From Edolisoma coerulescens (lineage: Eukaryota > Chordata > Aves > Passeriformes > Campephagidae), in assembly GCA_013397115.1 (NCBI GenBank), contig VWZW01000878.1:4621-68620 (forward strand): 64,000 nt of DNA, in the 5' to 3' direction. Below the pieces are notes generated by a model. The model was not told the DNA's origin and did not search any database. It saw nothing but the letters and a program-made list of their open reading frames with translations. Made by a program: the position numbers and the translations under genes. Shown here one piece after another: positions 11,401-26,100 of the stretch; positions within the stretch are counted from its first letter, which is position 1; each line of letters opens with the position of its first letter.

Positions 11401-14400
11401 GCAGGGTGTAAGACAGCCAAGCTCAGCCGGAGAGGAGAGCAAGCTCAGAGAAATAAGAATGGAAAAAACCAACGCAAAGGAAAATTAGGCAGTTAGCATG
11501 CAGTGGAACTGAAGTGAATGTCTAGTGTGTAAACAGAGCAAACACAACCTCTTCCGTGTAGGGATTGCCAAAATTCAGCTGGGGGCAGGGAGGTGGACAG
11601 GTAGAAACACACCCCTAAAGATGCATTTTACAGTGAAGAGCAGCAAGAACACTGCAGAAGACACTGGGTGCATTGTATTGTGGTTGGCAGCAGCATTTAT
11701 TTCATAGGGGCAAAATAAGTGCAGGAACATAAACATTTGCAAACCATCTATTTTACTGGCAATTCATAAGGAGAACTTGCAGAGTGTTTAATGCTTCCCC
11801 AGCCAGGCCCAGGGGAACTGAAGGTATTCACACACATTTTAATGAGGAGGACAGGCCAAAAAGGAAATTATCCAGTCTCTCCCAGTTGTAGGGTTTTGGC
11901 TTTGTGGGAGAGCTGATGGCCACTTGGATTCTGCTTGTCCTGGAGCACAGGTAAACTCCAGGTGCCTACATCTTGGAGAGCAATTTCACATGCTTTCTGC
12001 TATCTAGAAGCAGTTGGTGCTCCTGTGTTGGAATACACAGCTTCCTGAAGGCATAACACCACCTCCTAACAGCCAGAAACTCAGCAGCTACGTGACACTC
12101 TCCCAAGGAAGCTCAGCTCATAGTGAGGATGTGAAGGCACTCAACCTGCACTCCATTGCTAGGAAATTATGAATTCCACATCAGGCAGGTCAGTCAGCAT
12201 CACTCTCTTAAAAATTTACAGCTGGAACAGAACACAGCAGCCCTAGCTGAGAGCAAGCAGGGTTCCCCTCCACCAAGAGTTCAAAGCCAACACAGCCACC
12301 TCTCAGGGCATGTGATACCATCCTCTTCCCCCTCTGGAGCCTGAAGCATTGCCCCCTTCTCCCGTGGGAGCCATGTGCCTCTGCAGCACACAGGGCACAG
12401 CCAAGGGTTTCTCAGGGTGAACAAGGAGCAGGAGAAACCTGGCTCTGCTTTAATGTTCTGGCTAGCGGTTACCTGAGAGAAAATGCGCAGGGAATTTCTG
12501 TGTCAGGGTCCTGAGGGTGGCGGTAGGCTTTTTTAATCTTTAGAGATGCCTACTTCTGACTTACAGACCACACTGAGCATCTGTAAAGCATCTGCCTTAG
12601 GTGCTCTAAAACATATGGAGAGACCAAAAAAAAGTCCTCTTTGGACAACACCTTCATTCAGTGTCCAAAGATGGTAGTTGAGTGCAACCCCCTTTTTTTT
12701 TTGTTTGCATATTTCCTGTGTGTACTTATGGTATCTACGAAACACATAAACTAGAGAGAAGCTCAGACGTGAAGAGAGTTACACTGTGTTCCTTTCACTT
12801 CTCCATTTCATTCCACCTCTCCATTTATTATCCATCAATTATGAGTAGGTCCTTAATGTCTTTGAACCCATAATTGTGTCCATGCACTTATCGTAGAATA
12901 TATAGTTGTTAGAACATTCAATAGCATGTAATTGCTTTTTACTATGTATTCATTTGCCTTTTCTTCTAGATGGGAATTTGTATATGTGTTATACTTGGCT
13001 CCAGTCCTGCAAACAGTTGTGCCCATGAATAACTTTACCCACACTAGGAGCTCCACAGATCACAGCTTCTCTCTCACCCACTGAATTATATGAAGTTACT
13101 CATGCAGTTAAATTACTCACAAGCATATGTGTTTGCTGGATCAGGGCTCCTCCATATAAGATTGATCTTTATAATTAATTTAAGACGCCTATACATTTTT
13201 TTTAGATAAAGGAAGTAAATCCTTGGAAAGTGTGAATAAACTTTGGAGCTGCACTTAGTGCAATAAAATGCTTCTTGGTTTATTAATTAATATCTGTTTT
13301 TTTGATTTGATACTCTAAAACCAAAATAACTCAGACATACTACTAAATCATTTTATAAAACAATGTATTTAATACTTAATAGTTTTATACAGTAAACTTG
13401 GTAGGGTTTCTTTAAACAGCATAACAAGGTAAGAATATTTTCTTAAATGCTATGTCAGCAGAAGCTACCATTTTATGCTGCTTGTTAGCCTACACAAATA
13501 CCTCAGACTTTGATTCCCAAACCTTTGCCAGCTGGGCACCCTGCTAAGTGCCCTTCAGTGTAGAGGGCCTTAGAACAAAGAATGATCAGGACCTTGGATC
13601 TGAAGGTCCACTAGGCTTAAAAGTGCTGGTTTAAAGTAGTTTTCTATTTTCCTTTTCAGTAAAATCTTCTGTAACTCTCTATGGATGGAATACTAGTTTA
13701 AGCACCTGTAAAAACCTGTGAGTAACATGTAATTTGTTTTCTGGAAGGGAACAGCTTGCCTTTTCAAAAGAGACCTCAGATCATTTTGTTTGAACCCCTA
13801 TACCATCTTCCCTTCAGGCATAAAATTGCAAGCCAAACATTTCTACACACTTCTAGCTATCAGAAGGAGCAGAACTGGAAATATCCAAGCTGTGGAGCTT
13901 TTCCCTGCTGTGGGTCAAATAGTTTAGCATCCTCACAGAGGGAGGTGGATATTTTACTGTGAATCACAGCCCAAGTCCAGAGGACATTTCACGGTGATCC
14001 ACCCACCACTGACCTGAGAGTTCACTCGCATCTCTCCTCTCCTGATCCTTGTCCTGGCCCATGCCGTATCTTGCTCCTCACCACTGTCTCTTCTTCATCT
14101 TGGGCATTGCACTTGGCTGGGTGGATGTGCTGGTTTGGTTTGGTTCTCCTTGGGGAATTTTGCTGTCGTAAATGGCCATGGGCACCATCTGTAAGTGCAT
14201 ATTCCCTTCTGCAGCCCAGCTCTGGTGAGATTTCCAGAGGAGAGCAGCTATGGCACTTCTCCTGCCACCCCTTGCCTGCTGATGGCACTTCCCTGCCTGT
14301 CTGACCAGTCTTACCACATGCCTGTGCTGTGTCGTGGGCACTAACCAAGGCTGCAGCCTTGACTAGAATGCACCTCCTGTCCCTGGCTTGTTGCCCATTT

Positions 14401-17400
14401 TCTCTCCAGTTCTTCCTCTTCTCACAGCCTTGCTCTTCTGCTGTCTGAATGCATCCACGTGCAGGTGGCATTTGCATGTATCAGGATGCAAGTTGGTGCT
14501 GTAGTGGCATGGCTGCTGCAGCTCCAGGCTTGGCCATCTGCCTCCTGCACCTGCTTGCCCTCAAACAGGGACTGCTCAGTTCTACAGCATCCCTTGCCGT
14601 GCCAGATAAGACCTCCCTTAGCCATTTCAGCCCTGGTAATGCCTGCCCTCACCTCAGCTCCCTTTCCTTTCCTGATTCCTTAAAAGTACTTCTGTCCCCA
14701 AAACAGACATTCCCAGGACTAGCTACACAACTGGTTCTCCTTCGCTGCCAGCTCGCTTGTGCCACCAGTGTCCCACACTCTCTGACACCTGACACGGATT
14801 TCACTGGGGTCGTTTGTGAGCGAAGTGGGCCTAGGAGCCCTGCAGGAAATTCAGATGGAAACAAATGTTCACAGCTTTCTAGAAATTGGTGTCAGCTCCC
14901 TGATACAGAGAGTTTTACAGCTCTATAAATCAGGCTGAAAATGTAACCAGAAGCCCTGTTAGCTTTCTGTTTCTTTTAGCACATCCGTTTCTTGTAAAAT
15001 TCCGATTAGAGGGACTGGTCTCTGTAGAAATCATTCACTCCAAACCCAACAGGGCTATAAATCAAAGCACTACAAATCACCACAATTTGCAGATTTTGGG
15101 TTTCATCATTTTATTGTTTTTGAAGAAGTTATGTAAATGTTCTTGGGGAATATTGACCCTTGCATCCTCTGTCATATCTGGCAGGAGGAAGAAAACAAAA
15201 GCATTTTCTGAAAACCAGGTATCTCATTCCTACATGTACTCCTAACCTATTTCTCTAAGGGATCAGGTCCAGAGTGCTTTCTCATATGAAGAATCTCACC
15301 AAAATTAGTGACGTTACTCCCATAAATTGGAGCTAGAGGAATAATTATTTTCTTCTGAAAGAAGAAAGACGAGAGTAGAGTTTTATGAGAGTCTCTGTGA
15401 AAAAAAAGAAAGTGATTCGGTGATGACTGTGTGCATAACACCATTTATGACTCCACTGTCCCAGCCTGGGTTTGGCTGTATAAGATGATGATTATCTGCT
15501 CCAGCAGGCAACGATTTCATCACCTCCCAGTATGAATGACAAAACTGTTCCCAACAAATTTTGCTCTCCTAGTGACAGTAAATCCAATCTAGGCTTGCAG
15601 ATTCCAGATATCTCTAAGCTGAGTCACACTGGTCTGCTGCAATGCATCAGACCCCACAGTGACCGCAGCTGGGATTTGGACAATCTGGAGAAGGGTTTTC
15701 AGACCAGGCTCAGTCATGAGTCAGGTTCTGTGCAGCACTTGGAGGGGCTCCTCAAAGTGGAAAGCTTGTAAGGATCTCTTACTTTTACCTACCTACTTCC
15801 TGAAGTCCAAGGTCTTCAGCAGGCTTGGAGCTGCTTAATACAACAGGTTTCTCTTCACCATCAGGTTCCCCTTATTAGTCACAAAGTGCTAGGAACTTCT
15901 GCAGATCCCAAAGATCAGGGAAAAAAAACATACAAGGAAAAATATCTTTGGATGCAGGCTGAAAGCATGAAATTATTCTTTTAGATTTAGTAATACAGCA
16001 ACAATATGTAATTTATCAGGAATTAATTTAATTCCTGTGGAGTTTTAATTGTGCTGTTGGTATCTGAGAGCTACAATAGGGACCAGATGCCCACTGAACA
16101 AGTTGTTACATAGCACAAGATGCTACACAGCACAGAAGAAAGAAAACGGTCCTTTCCTGTGAAGGCTCATAAGTCTTTGCATTGCCTTTACCGGAACAAC
16201 GGCAAGTTTAGATTTTTCATTATTATATGCAGATAACTTATACTGTAAGGAGACCATTTTCAAAGGTACAGGAAAGTGGGAGGTATTTGAATCCCTTGAC
16301 ACTCAGCAGGATTCTTAATAGTTATTTGCCTGTGGTACCTTTGAAAAGGACTGCTCAGGCACCTAAGTGGCATGATCACATTTTTCGAAAGTTTATTTAA
16401 ATGCTGGAAAATACTCGTAGAAATGGGACTCATATTTCAAAATCACTGGTTTTGACACACTAAACTTTTTAATTCAGCCTAGTGCTTAACAGATGCATCA
16501 TTTTTATTACATAGCCTATAAAGCCAATTAAAGTAATTAAATGGAAATTGGAGAGTATTTTAAAGGCTGGTTCAAGATTCCTCTTTGAGCACTGGAGCTT
16601 AGTGTTACAGTAGGACACCATCTGCTGTCCAAGCAGGGTCCGACTCCGCTGCCTCAGCAGCCACATCCCAGCTATAAAAACAACGTGCCCTGTATTATCT
16701 TAGTAATACTTTTGCTAACCTAATTCCCCCCTCAGATTTGTGAGTCTGTGTTGTATTTTATTTAGGACAGCTGTTTGAATTTGGTCTTTTCTTTCCTTTA
16801 TGTGGTGGGGATACATAAAATGAGGATTTCTTCATGAAAATGATGTTTGCAGTAAAAATGTCATGCGGGTACTCAGGGTGTTGAGAAATAAATGCTGTAA
16901 AAGGAAATAAGGAATAATACTTCAGACTTTGCATTTGTAAATAAATTGTGTGGACATTACTGGTTACTGTACTGTAGGACTAGCAAGGCACAGCCAGGTG
17001 GGTGCAATGCAAGCTGTTTATCAGTGACTGTGCACTGAAGGTGCTCTTTCCATCCCTGCCCAGCTCTCAGGGCAGATCTGAGGCCTTGCTGGCTTAGCTG
17101 CCAACTACTGTTAATTTTAATGGAGATTTTCACACTGCGGCCACCTTACATCTGGAAACTGAGCTGAGACCATCTACTTATTTTGCACTGAAGGTCACTG
17201 AAGTGATTGCCAGGTGGCAAAGTTTTTGGGTTGCTGTCAACATGGAGAACTTCTGAGGTGACCTTGCTGTGGGAAATTCCATATTCCTTTACAGGTCTCC
17301 TGCTTGTAGTAAATTAGTCTCAGGCTTTGAAGGTGGATTCTCAGGCCCAATTATACCTGTTGACAATCTCTATAAAAGTTGTCTCTTTGCTTACAAAATT

Positions 17401-20400
17401 GTATGTCTTCCTTTCTTCTCTGCATTTCCTTCTAGAAAGACAGAAATTTTCTTTAAAATTATTCCTATTTTCCTTTGTTTCAAAATTGTTTTTCTGTTCA
17501 TGTTTCTCAAAATGCCGACACTACTGTAGAAGAAAAAGCTTGGATTGGTGTATTGTATCACAAATACAATGTAGTAGAGATATCAGAGCAACTGGTAAAT
17601 TGCAGTTTGAGTCAGTATAGAAAAGCTACGGCCAGGAATCGGAACAAGGTATGCAGGAAAATGTTGTTGGGACCACTGGATGTAGACTAGGGGCCTCAAC
17701 AGTGTCTGAAGGAGATCATATTCCTTAAATTCCTCTCTTAGGCCTACATAATTAGAGCTTTGGTTTGGCTGAAGTGACAAAGTTAGGAATAAAATTGCCT
17801 TTAATTCCTCAATTAAGCCCATGGGCTGTTAGTGAATGATTTTCCTGCTGCTCTCTGGAGGGTCCTGTTTTTCTGTACTGCCTGTATAGGAAACCTCAGT
17901 TTGATGATCCAGTCAGAGAGGGTGAATTTAGGTCTCAGTGTGCAGTGAGACATAGACACACCTGAGACTTTAGGAAGTTACAGAAAATAAATATTTTGCC
18001 TCTTTTGAGAATCATCTGGACATTTTCTATTTATAAAACACTCCTATGGGACAAAAGGCTTGGCCAATGTGCAAACCATCTCCTCCATTTTCATGTCTGT
18101 CTCCACCAAGAGTGGCATACACAAAATGGGTCATGGAGCAGTAGTTTATCAGAACTAAGCATTGCTATTCCCAGCCCCTTTAGCTGTTAGTCTGAAGTTA
18201 TGGATCGTACACCACTCTTCCACTGACAACAAAAAGAGAAGTTCTGTAAATCAGATTAAGGTCAGTTCTGTAGCACAGAGTTCTATAAAATTATCGGACT
18301 CTCCTAATTTTTACTATTTGCTCAATTTCACCATTAAAATCGTTGTTCCTAGTAGAGGGCTTCTTCCTGATTGGTTATCCTGTTATATCTGTGTTACGTT
18401 AACAGCCTTGGATGCAATAGTCCAATACAAGCTTTCTGTGTAATTAATTTGCCATCTGCCTGCCATTCCCAGTCTTGAGTCAAGGAGGCTTCTGGAAGAT
18501 GTCCTAGAGGCCTCAAACATGTCAAATGTTCCTTAGTGAGGAAGGGGAAAAGTGCTTCTCTGTCTGCTAAAATAAATGATGAGCTTAAATTTCCTAGCTT
18601 AGTGGGATATTGGGGAAAAATGTCTAATGGTAAAGACTGAAAACAGACAGAAACAAATTACTAAGGAAATGTGCATTGTCCATTATTAGAAATTCCTTAA
18701 GGACAGGGAAACAAGCATCTATCAAGCGTTGATTTAAATTTGATCCTGCATTTGAAAGGGGGAGAGGAGGGTGAACTAAATAACCTTTTACATCTCTTTT
18801 AATTTTTGGTGATCCTGTGATGGTCCCTCTATGGTGACATTGTCCAAGATCAGTGGAAGGAGAGGAGGATACAGTGCAGAGGCTGCCCCTTGCTCCTGCC
18901 TTTCCATGGGCCTCTCTCTCTTGGGTCTCCTTGCCTCTGCAGCCACGAGAGCTCCAGAGGGAGTGTCAAGCTGAGGGCTTGTCATCACGGGAAATCTTCA
19001 CCAGTTATTCCTGCACCATGGCTCCAGTGTAGCTGTATTGTTACACTGCTGTCTGGGGAGACGCTTGCTCTGCGATAAGAGTCAGTTTCTTTTGGCTTTA
19101 AATACATTTAGTTTCCAAAGCGACGTTGGGGCGCAGCGTTGTTCTGAACAGAGCCAGGGGCTTGCACGGGTCGAACAACTGCTGTGGGATTTGGCTCTCA
19201 CCACATCTCGTGGCTGTTGGCATCTTGCAGCTCTTTCCCTTTCCACTCTTGGGTTAATGGCAGCTTTCAGCACAGAGCCCTGCTTTCACCCCCCAGTTCT
19301 CACAACATAAGATAGCACAGTCAATCCCGGAAAAAAAAATCCTTCCACAATACAGTGAAGTAATGCAGCAATAGATGACATCAGATAAGGGTATGGGTTT
19401 GAGTTCCTTCCTCAGTCCACTTATGCCAGACCATGTTGTCTTCCCTCTGCACACCCAGGCCATTACAGGGCTATCCCAGGGCCCAAAGCCCCTCAGACAC
19501 CTCCCAGCCCTCTTCTCCATCTCCAGGGGAGCACAGGGAGTGTTCACACCCTCTAGAATTCATGCAGGATGGCTGCCATTGAGCACTGCCCGACGCATTT
19601 TTACCTTGCCCCACTCTCTGATTCCTCTTGCTTCCATCCCCACAGCTTTCCTCCTGTGTTCCCCAGCCTGCAGCTTATTTTGAAGATTTAACTGGAACTT
19701 CTGAAGTACATTCATTTCATATCAACCCTCTATGCAGGAAGGAATTCTGTCCAAGTCAGGTGATGAATTCAAATGAATTCTGTCTTTCCACTGCTACACA
19801 GCAAATAACTTCACTGCCATCAGTGTTAGCAGCAGCCCAGTTACCTTTCTTGATGGTAAATCCCACAGATGAGGGATATTAATAACATGAAAAGCAGGAG
19901 TGGTCATAGAGTTCAAGTTCAGAAGGGCTCTGATTTTTCCTCAGCAGGCATGCTTGACCACACAGTGCCTGAGCACACAGCGAGGGCCCCCCACCTGGCC
20001 TTGTTACCATCAACAAGCACACGCAAAGCTCAGAACCCATGGCCTCATTCTCCACAGCACCCAGTACAGGTTATGTGAAATATTAAAATATGTAATTTTA
20101 AATGCATGGCTTTTATTGCTTTATAACTAAGAAACCAGATCTTTTCCCACTGACTTTCTCTGCAACTTTTCCCTGTTCTCATATCCCATGTGGCTCTTAA
20201 GTGCGCAAAGGCACCAGTATTAAAGTTTATAAGATATTTATATAAATCAGATGGTTGGTGAGTATTAAATCTGATTTTTCTCAATAACCCGAGGGGGAAT
20301 ATTAAAATATTAAGATTGTTTGAATTTTTAAAACACAATTGAGCTTTTGAATAGTTTAGTCCAAAGCCTCAGCTCTTGTATTCAAATGTAAACTGGCTGA

Positions 20401-22909
20401 GGACAGAGCCCTTGAAGTTTTAATCTTGTTATTCACATCCAATGAGACAAAAGGCGGGCTTAGTAGAAAGCCTATTCTCAAAAATCACAAACAGACTAAT
20501 ATGGAAAAAATGAATTTTAACTACTGTTATCATCATACGATTTTCATCTTGAGAAGGGCACATATCTAGTTCTAAATAACTGATGTCATAACACAAAAAT
20601 GACCATCAAAATTGCCTCATGGAGTTGCCAGCTTAGGAACCATCTTTACTTTTGTATTCACTAACTTCAGCATAATTGGGAGATTTTCCCATTTCAACAA
20701 ACCTTCTTCTCAGGCTTTTGATAAAGCATTTCCAGGATCTCCTCCTGATTCCATTTTCTGTCTTTACCTGATTGTGTTGTGAACCAACACTTTGCATTGT
20801 GGATCAGTACAGCCAAAGCCTCCTGGTTCTTTTTGAAATACGAAAATAGCAGTTGCTTTTGGGAGGACACCTTATTGCTTTTGGCTTGTGCAAGGGTGTG
20901 CAGAAGACAGCTGGGTGAGAAGGAGCTGTGTAGGCAAAAGGAATGTTTGCTCTTTGCTTTAGGCTCTGATTAGGTCAATTCTTGTGACAGAGTTATTCCA
21001 GCAAACCCACAATTACTGCTAGGCTGAGTTTTCTGGAAAAAGAGATTTCTTTGCATGATGTCTGACCATCCCATTGCTGGACTGATGGGTATTGGTATGG
21101 ACGTAGGCAAGTAAGGCAGATTGCAAAAAGAATGTACTTAGATTCTATACTACTGTTTTTTCCATAGCTGAGAAATCAACCTCTGGCCTGTATGTCTGTG
21201 AAAAGAAACAGATATACTGCTGTGGGAAATGAATACGGGGATCAGAAGAAGCAGGAAAACATGTACTGAGAAAGGCGACATTTTTGTTACAGTTGTATTT
21301 CTTAATCTTTGTGCTTCAGGCTTCATTTCATACTTCATTTTACAAAATGAAAATCAAACATAGTGAGGATGAAAAAGAGTTGAGTTCTTTGCCTTTTGAG
21401 CTGCTACTTAAATTAGTTCTTGTTATAGCTTTTAAGAACTATATTTTAGGAATGTAGAGAACCCTAACAAGTAAACAAATACACTTTAAATCAAATCATT
21501 GCAATATTATTCCTGATATTTACAATATCTTGACTTTAACTTTTATGCTAGAACAGCTGCAGGACTTTTGGAGGTAAAAAGCAATTCTTAGTCAAATGGC
21601 TGAACAATTCACAAGAAGTGATTTGTCTTCTGAGATAACAGATTTTTAAAAATAACCTCAGAACACATGAAATAAGGGTTAAATGCCATTATGACAAAAT
21701 GACACTTAAGCTACTGATAATCATCCTGTGTATATTTGCACTCCACATGTTTATATGACAGACAGATCTAGACTTGCTTCAATTACTTTTTCAGCATATT
21801 TTTGAATACTGTTAATGCTATGAAAAATGTTATATATGTGAGTAAAAAAACCCCTGTAAGTGAAAAGGGTACGTCCATCATCATTATTGTTGGGCCTTAT
21901 CAAAAAAACCATCTTGTTAAAGTAGATAAGTGATTTTTAAAATTAGAGGCGAAAGAAACCTATTAAATTGTTTTGTTCACCGTGACAAACTGGGCATGCT
22001 GCCATTATATTGTATCTAGAAGAAAACGTTAATTCGCTGGTTCACAACAGGTACCCTTTTCAGCCTCAAATGATGTTCTTTTCTCTAATGCTTTTCTTTT
22101 TCAGTAACACTGTTGAGATCGCCGTCTGATTTGATCGTCTGGAAGGTCTTCTCAAGATACATTTCTAATAATACCCCTAATTATACTTATAGGTCTACCT
22201 AGATTCGTTTTTAATCAAGATTTGGGTCTTTATGGTGATGAATAAGGAAGATCTTGTACAGAAGTTATCTGGCTCCCAGAAGTCTGGATTTAGGACCACG
22301 TTTGTCTGCAAGCTCTCAGTGTGACTCTGAAGAGCTCATTGAATTTCCCTGTTCTCCAGGGTCAATAATAATTCTTTACTGACCTTCACTGGAGAGTCAA
22401 CAGGATTAACTCAGGTGCCATGGGGGCCTTCAGAGACCTCTCTGTTTGTTATACAGACTCTCTAATTCTTTACTATGTAAAACCTGGTAAAACCTGCTTC
22501 TTCATCCACAAGAGGATGATTCCTCCAATTCAAATCTATCTGAGCACAAAAAGGCTCCTTTCCTACCCAAAGAAAGCAGGAGAACATGCTGATCCTCAAT
22601 ATGGATCTTTGCAGTGCTAAAACAGGAAATGAAGTGATGGGAATTACGTGAATCGTGTAGGTTGAGTCTAATATTTTGTTTCTAAAAACCTAGGAAAAAA
22701 CTTATGAAACAATGGTGTGTCTTATGCTCACGAAGATTTATCATTCTGTTTCTTCGGAAGAGGAAATCCTATCAACACCATCTTTACATTAATAAAGAGA
22801 CACATGGGAACACCTTCTGTGGTGCTTTTTGATCTGTGCAGGACTTTGAACTGCTTATAATGATTCATTCACCATCTTTTTGACAAAGAGATTCTAATTT
22901 CAGCTGAAA
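8431..22909. other. Long intergenic stretch without recognisable gene
   Basis: About 14.5 kb of mostly AT-rich sequence. All open frames are under 160 codons, overlap on opposite strands and show no domain I recognise. I saw no CR1, LTR or DNA transposon. Minor simple-sequence content includes a TG-rich run near 10100-10136 and short T or A runs. The segment near 21960-22200 has retained CpGs and several TAAT cores and may be conserved. I read the whole as MSX1-flanking gene desert. Confidence 0.5.
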
Positions 22910-23130
22910 TTCATAGAGTCAGAATGGTTTGAGTTGGATGGACCTTCAAGACCTTCAAGATCATCTAGTTCCAATCTCCCTGTCATGAGGACAGACACCT
23001 TCCAATCAGTCAGGTTGCTCAGCACCTCATCCAACCTGGCCTTGAACACTTCTGGGGATGGGGCTTTCACAACTTTTCTGGGCAATGTGTTCTAGTGCCT
23101 CACTATCCTTGAAGTAAAGAATTTCCTGCT
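22910..23130 (-). mobile_element. CR1 LINE 3' fragment, minus strand
   Basis: Read on the minus strand this is the terminal ~220 bases of an avian CR1 retrotransposon. It includes the stretch that corresponds to CR1 'gaacacttc...gggatggggc' and ends at 22910 in a decayed CATAGAGTCAGAATGG, the remnant of the octamer-like tail. It is 5'-truncated as most CR1 copies are. The 61-codon open frame 22900-23085 is a by-product. Confidence 0.85.
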
Positions 23131-26100
23131 TGGGTGTGGTAAAGAACATTAGTGGATTAAAGTGTCAGTTGCACACTGTTCAATTGCTTCTTTGCAAACC
23201 TTGTTCCTATACCACCAAACATCAATTCAGCTGAATTTTTTGTTTATTATCAAACATTAACTTATTGCCAGCTTTCCAAGACAGACAAAATGCTATCATA
23301 ATGGGCACTACTACAGAAAAAGACTATATGGGCATGAAAAACTTAAGCTGTATTGGTGTTTTATCAGTTTTTACTGGTGCTACCAGAATCTGAAGAAACT
23401 GTTTTGGAAAAAGAAGGACTGAATAATTTTAAGCTTTTCTGAACTTTAGGGTGTGTTAGTTTTCATTTATGTCAATATGGCTCTTGGCTTCTCTTGATTA
23501 TTATATATTCAAGCTTGTCATCACTGTCAGAGTAAACAAGTGACCCAATTCAGCTTGGTCTTCACCTTTCACCCACGTAAAATTTCAAAAGGAGACTCAT
23601 TGTTTTTGCATGTGTCGTAACCCTGTAATTATGAAGAAATTCAGTAGCAAATTACTTCCATGGCTTTTCCCCTCCATTCTCAGCAGTTGAAAGCATTCCT
23701 TCAAGAGACATTAAATAGTCTCAATTTCCCTGCTCTTATGAGGATACCATACTAATGAAAATATACACTAAAGATTTTTTCTGAGAGAGAAAAATTGGTA
23801 AAGTCAGTGGAAGTAAATCATTGCCCATTTACAGTTACAATTTGGCATACATTCCTTTTATTTCTCAACACCTCATTAATGTTGGAAAGGTACACACTGC
23901 GGAGCACCTCACAACTTTGAAGAAGATCCTGCATGCACAAAAAGTGTCTAACCATCTATTACAGTAGTTTTTCTAGGTTCCTAGAGCCAGATTGTCATAT
24001 ATTGCTGTTGCTGTCATAGTATGGGGAAATAGTGCGGAAAAATAGTGGACCAAATTACAGAACATGCCAACATATGTCCTGTGAAATAAGTGTTGTGATA
24101 AAATGCTAGGAACTTAATGCCAGTCTCTACAACATTCTCTCAACCACCAAAAAAAATTAACCTAAACTTAAATGTATAGGTTAGGAAATGCTGTTGCTGG
24201 TTATACATATTGTGACATGGCTGTCCAGGCAAAATGTGTAGAAAAGGCTGTTGTCCAGCCTCTCAAACCACAACAGCTAAAACACATAGAGGACTCCCGT
24301 GATATTTGTTGTCTCGCAGAGCCTCAAGTAGCTGACTTGTGAATGCATAATCAGTATGACATTTTGGAAGGCTGCTTTTATTTGCAATATGTTTTCCTAT
24401 GCTTGCCAGCTCTGAAGATGAAAGACAACCTGACAGTATTTTAAATAATCAGCTCTTTGATCTGAAAATATATGAAACAACCTTTTTTTCCCCGACACAT
24501 TTTTGGTGAATTTGTCTGAATACCATAAATTGTGTATCTAAGAAACAGGCTTCAAGCAATTCCTTTGAGCTCCTGCTCTGTTAATAAAACCTACTTTTAT
24601 TGACAGGGTAGAAGCAAGTTCGCCAAATGCTGGAAAGCTAGGATGACAGCTGATGTTCCTCTTTTCATAAATCCACTATTTCAAGTCATTTTGCAGTGGG
24701 ACAGTCAGAATAATCTAGAGCCTGACATTGTTCATGAGTTGGTTAGGCCTAGAAATACTGGTCTAGAGACTTTGTATTAGGATTCTGTGAATTAACTGGT
24801 TTGAAGCCAAAGAAATAACAGTAGAGCAGATAAATGACATAAACAAGGTATGTTGCAGCTTATTGAGTAGTCTGTTCACTGTATTTTGTTAAAGGTTAAT
24901 ATTACTCTATTACATTACTCTGGAAGACTTTGCATACCTGCAGTTTTTAACAGCACTAGGCTTTGTCTTAGCTGACATGGCTGAACTTAAAGATTTTTGT
25001 TCAGCTGCTGCCAAAAATGGACTGTTTCAGAGCAAGCTATATTTCAAGTAATTGCTTTGTGGTGAGATATAATAATGGAATTATGGAATACAGGTAATTC
25101 AGATTCATGCTGATTTTATGTGTCCTAGCCTTTTAAAAACAGCCTAATTAAACTCCATACAATAACAACACCAGCAGAATTACTTGAGTTGATGTCTGTT
25201 CTCATACCTTTCATTTCTTTGCAGTTAACTATATTGTCTTCACATACTCGCAGAAAAAAAGAGTGTAATTTCAAGAATTCCAGCTGATCCAGTGGTATTC
25301 TCCAGCTTCCCAAAAGTGCCAGTGGGTTCTCATTGCACCACTGACAGCAGAGAAGCACTCTATCAGAAGTGCTGTTTTGCAAAGTTGTGAGGAAAAAGAG
25401 GGTTCAAGGAACCTTTCCTTCCTGAGAAATATTCTGCATAATGCTGATGAATGAGAAGGAAGAAATAAGTGGGAAATGGGCAAAAGATCCAGCTCCAGGC
25501 TTTGACTGATATCCATAATCATCTTGCTCTGTAGATGTTTCTTTGTGCTACCTGGTTTGGCTCCTGATCCTCACCACAGCCCTGATTCAGTGACCATGAC
25601 ACTGCTTACAGTGATGTATGTGCCCTGCCTGCATCCATAATGCCACATGGACTTTATTATATTGAAATGCAGTTGTGTCCAATCCCTGCATGACCTGGGG
25701 CTCCAGTGCTTGCTCCCAGACTGCTGCAGGGAGCACTACAGATGTGAGCTATTCCCACATCAGTGCTTTATTAGCAAAACAGGCAGCAGTAAACCTCCAC
25801 CCAGTCATTGACCAGCCTGGGGACAGGACTGTCAATGGGCTGAGCTGAAAACCATGGACTCTGGAATAATGTAAGTTTTTATTTTTTTTTCAGGATTATA
25901 CAGACTGTTCAATTGAAGGTTGAACTTGAAAGTCTATGATTTTGAGTAGGTTATAGTGCAAGTATGGATATAATAAGGATGGCTAAGGGGCTTTAAAATT
26001 CCTTAGCAGGACTAGACGTAAGGTCTTCTTGTTTCCTCAACCTCTCCACATTCCCCACTCACGTGAAGATCACCTCTGCTCTTGTAATGGGACTCAGTCA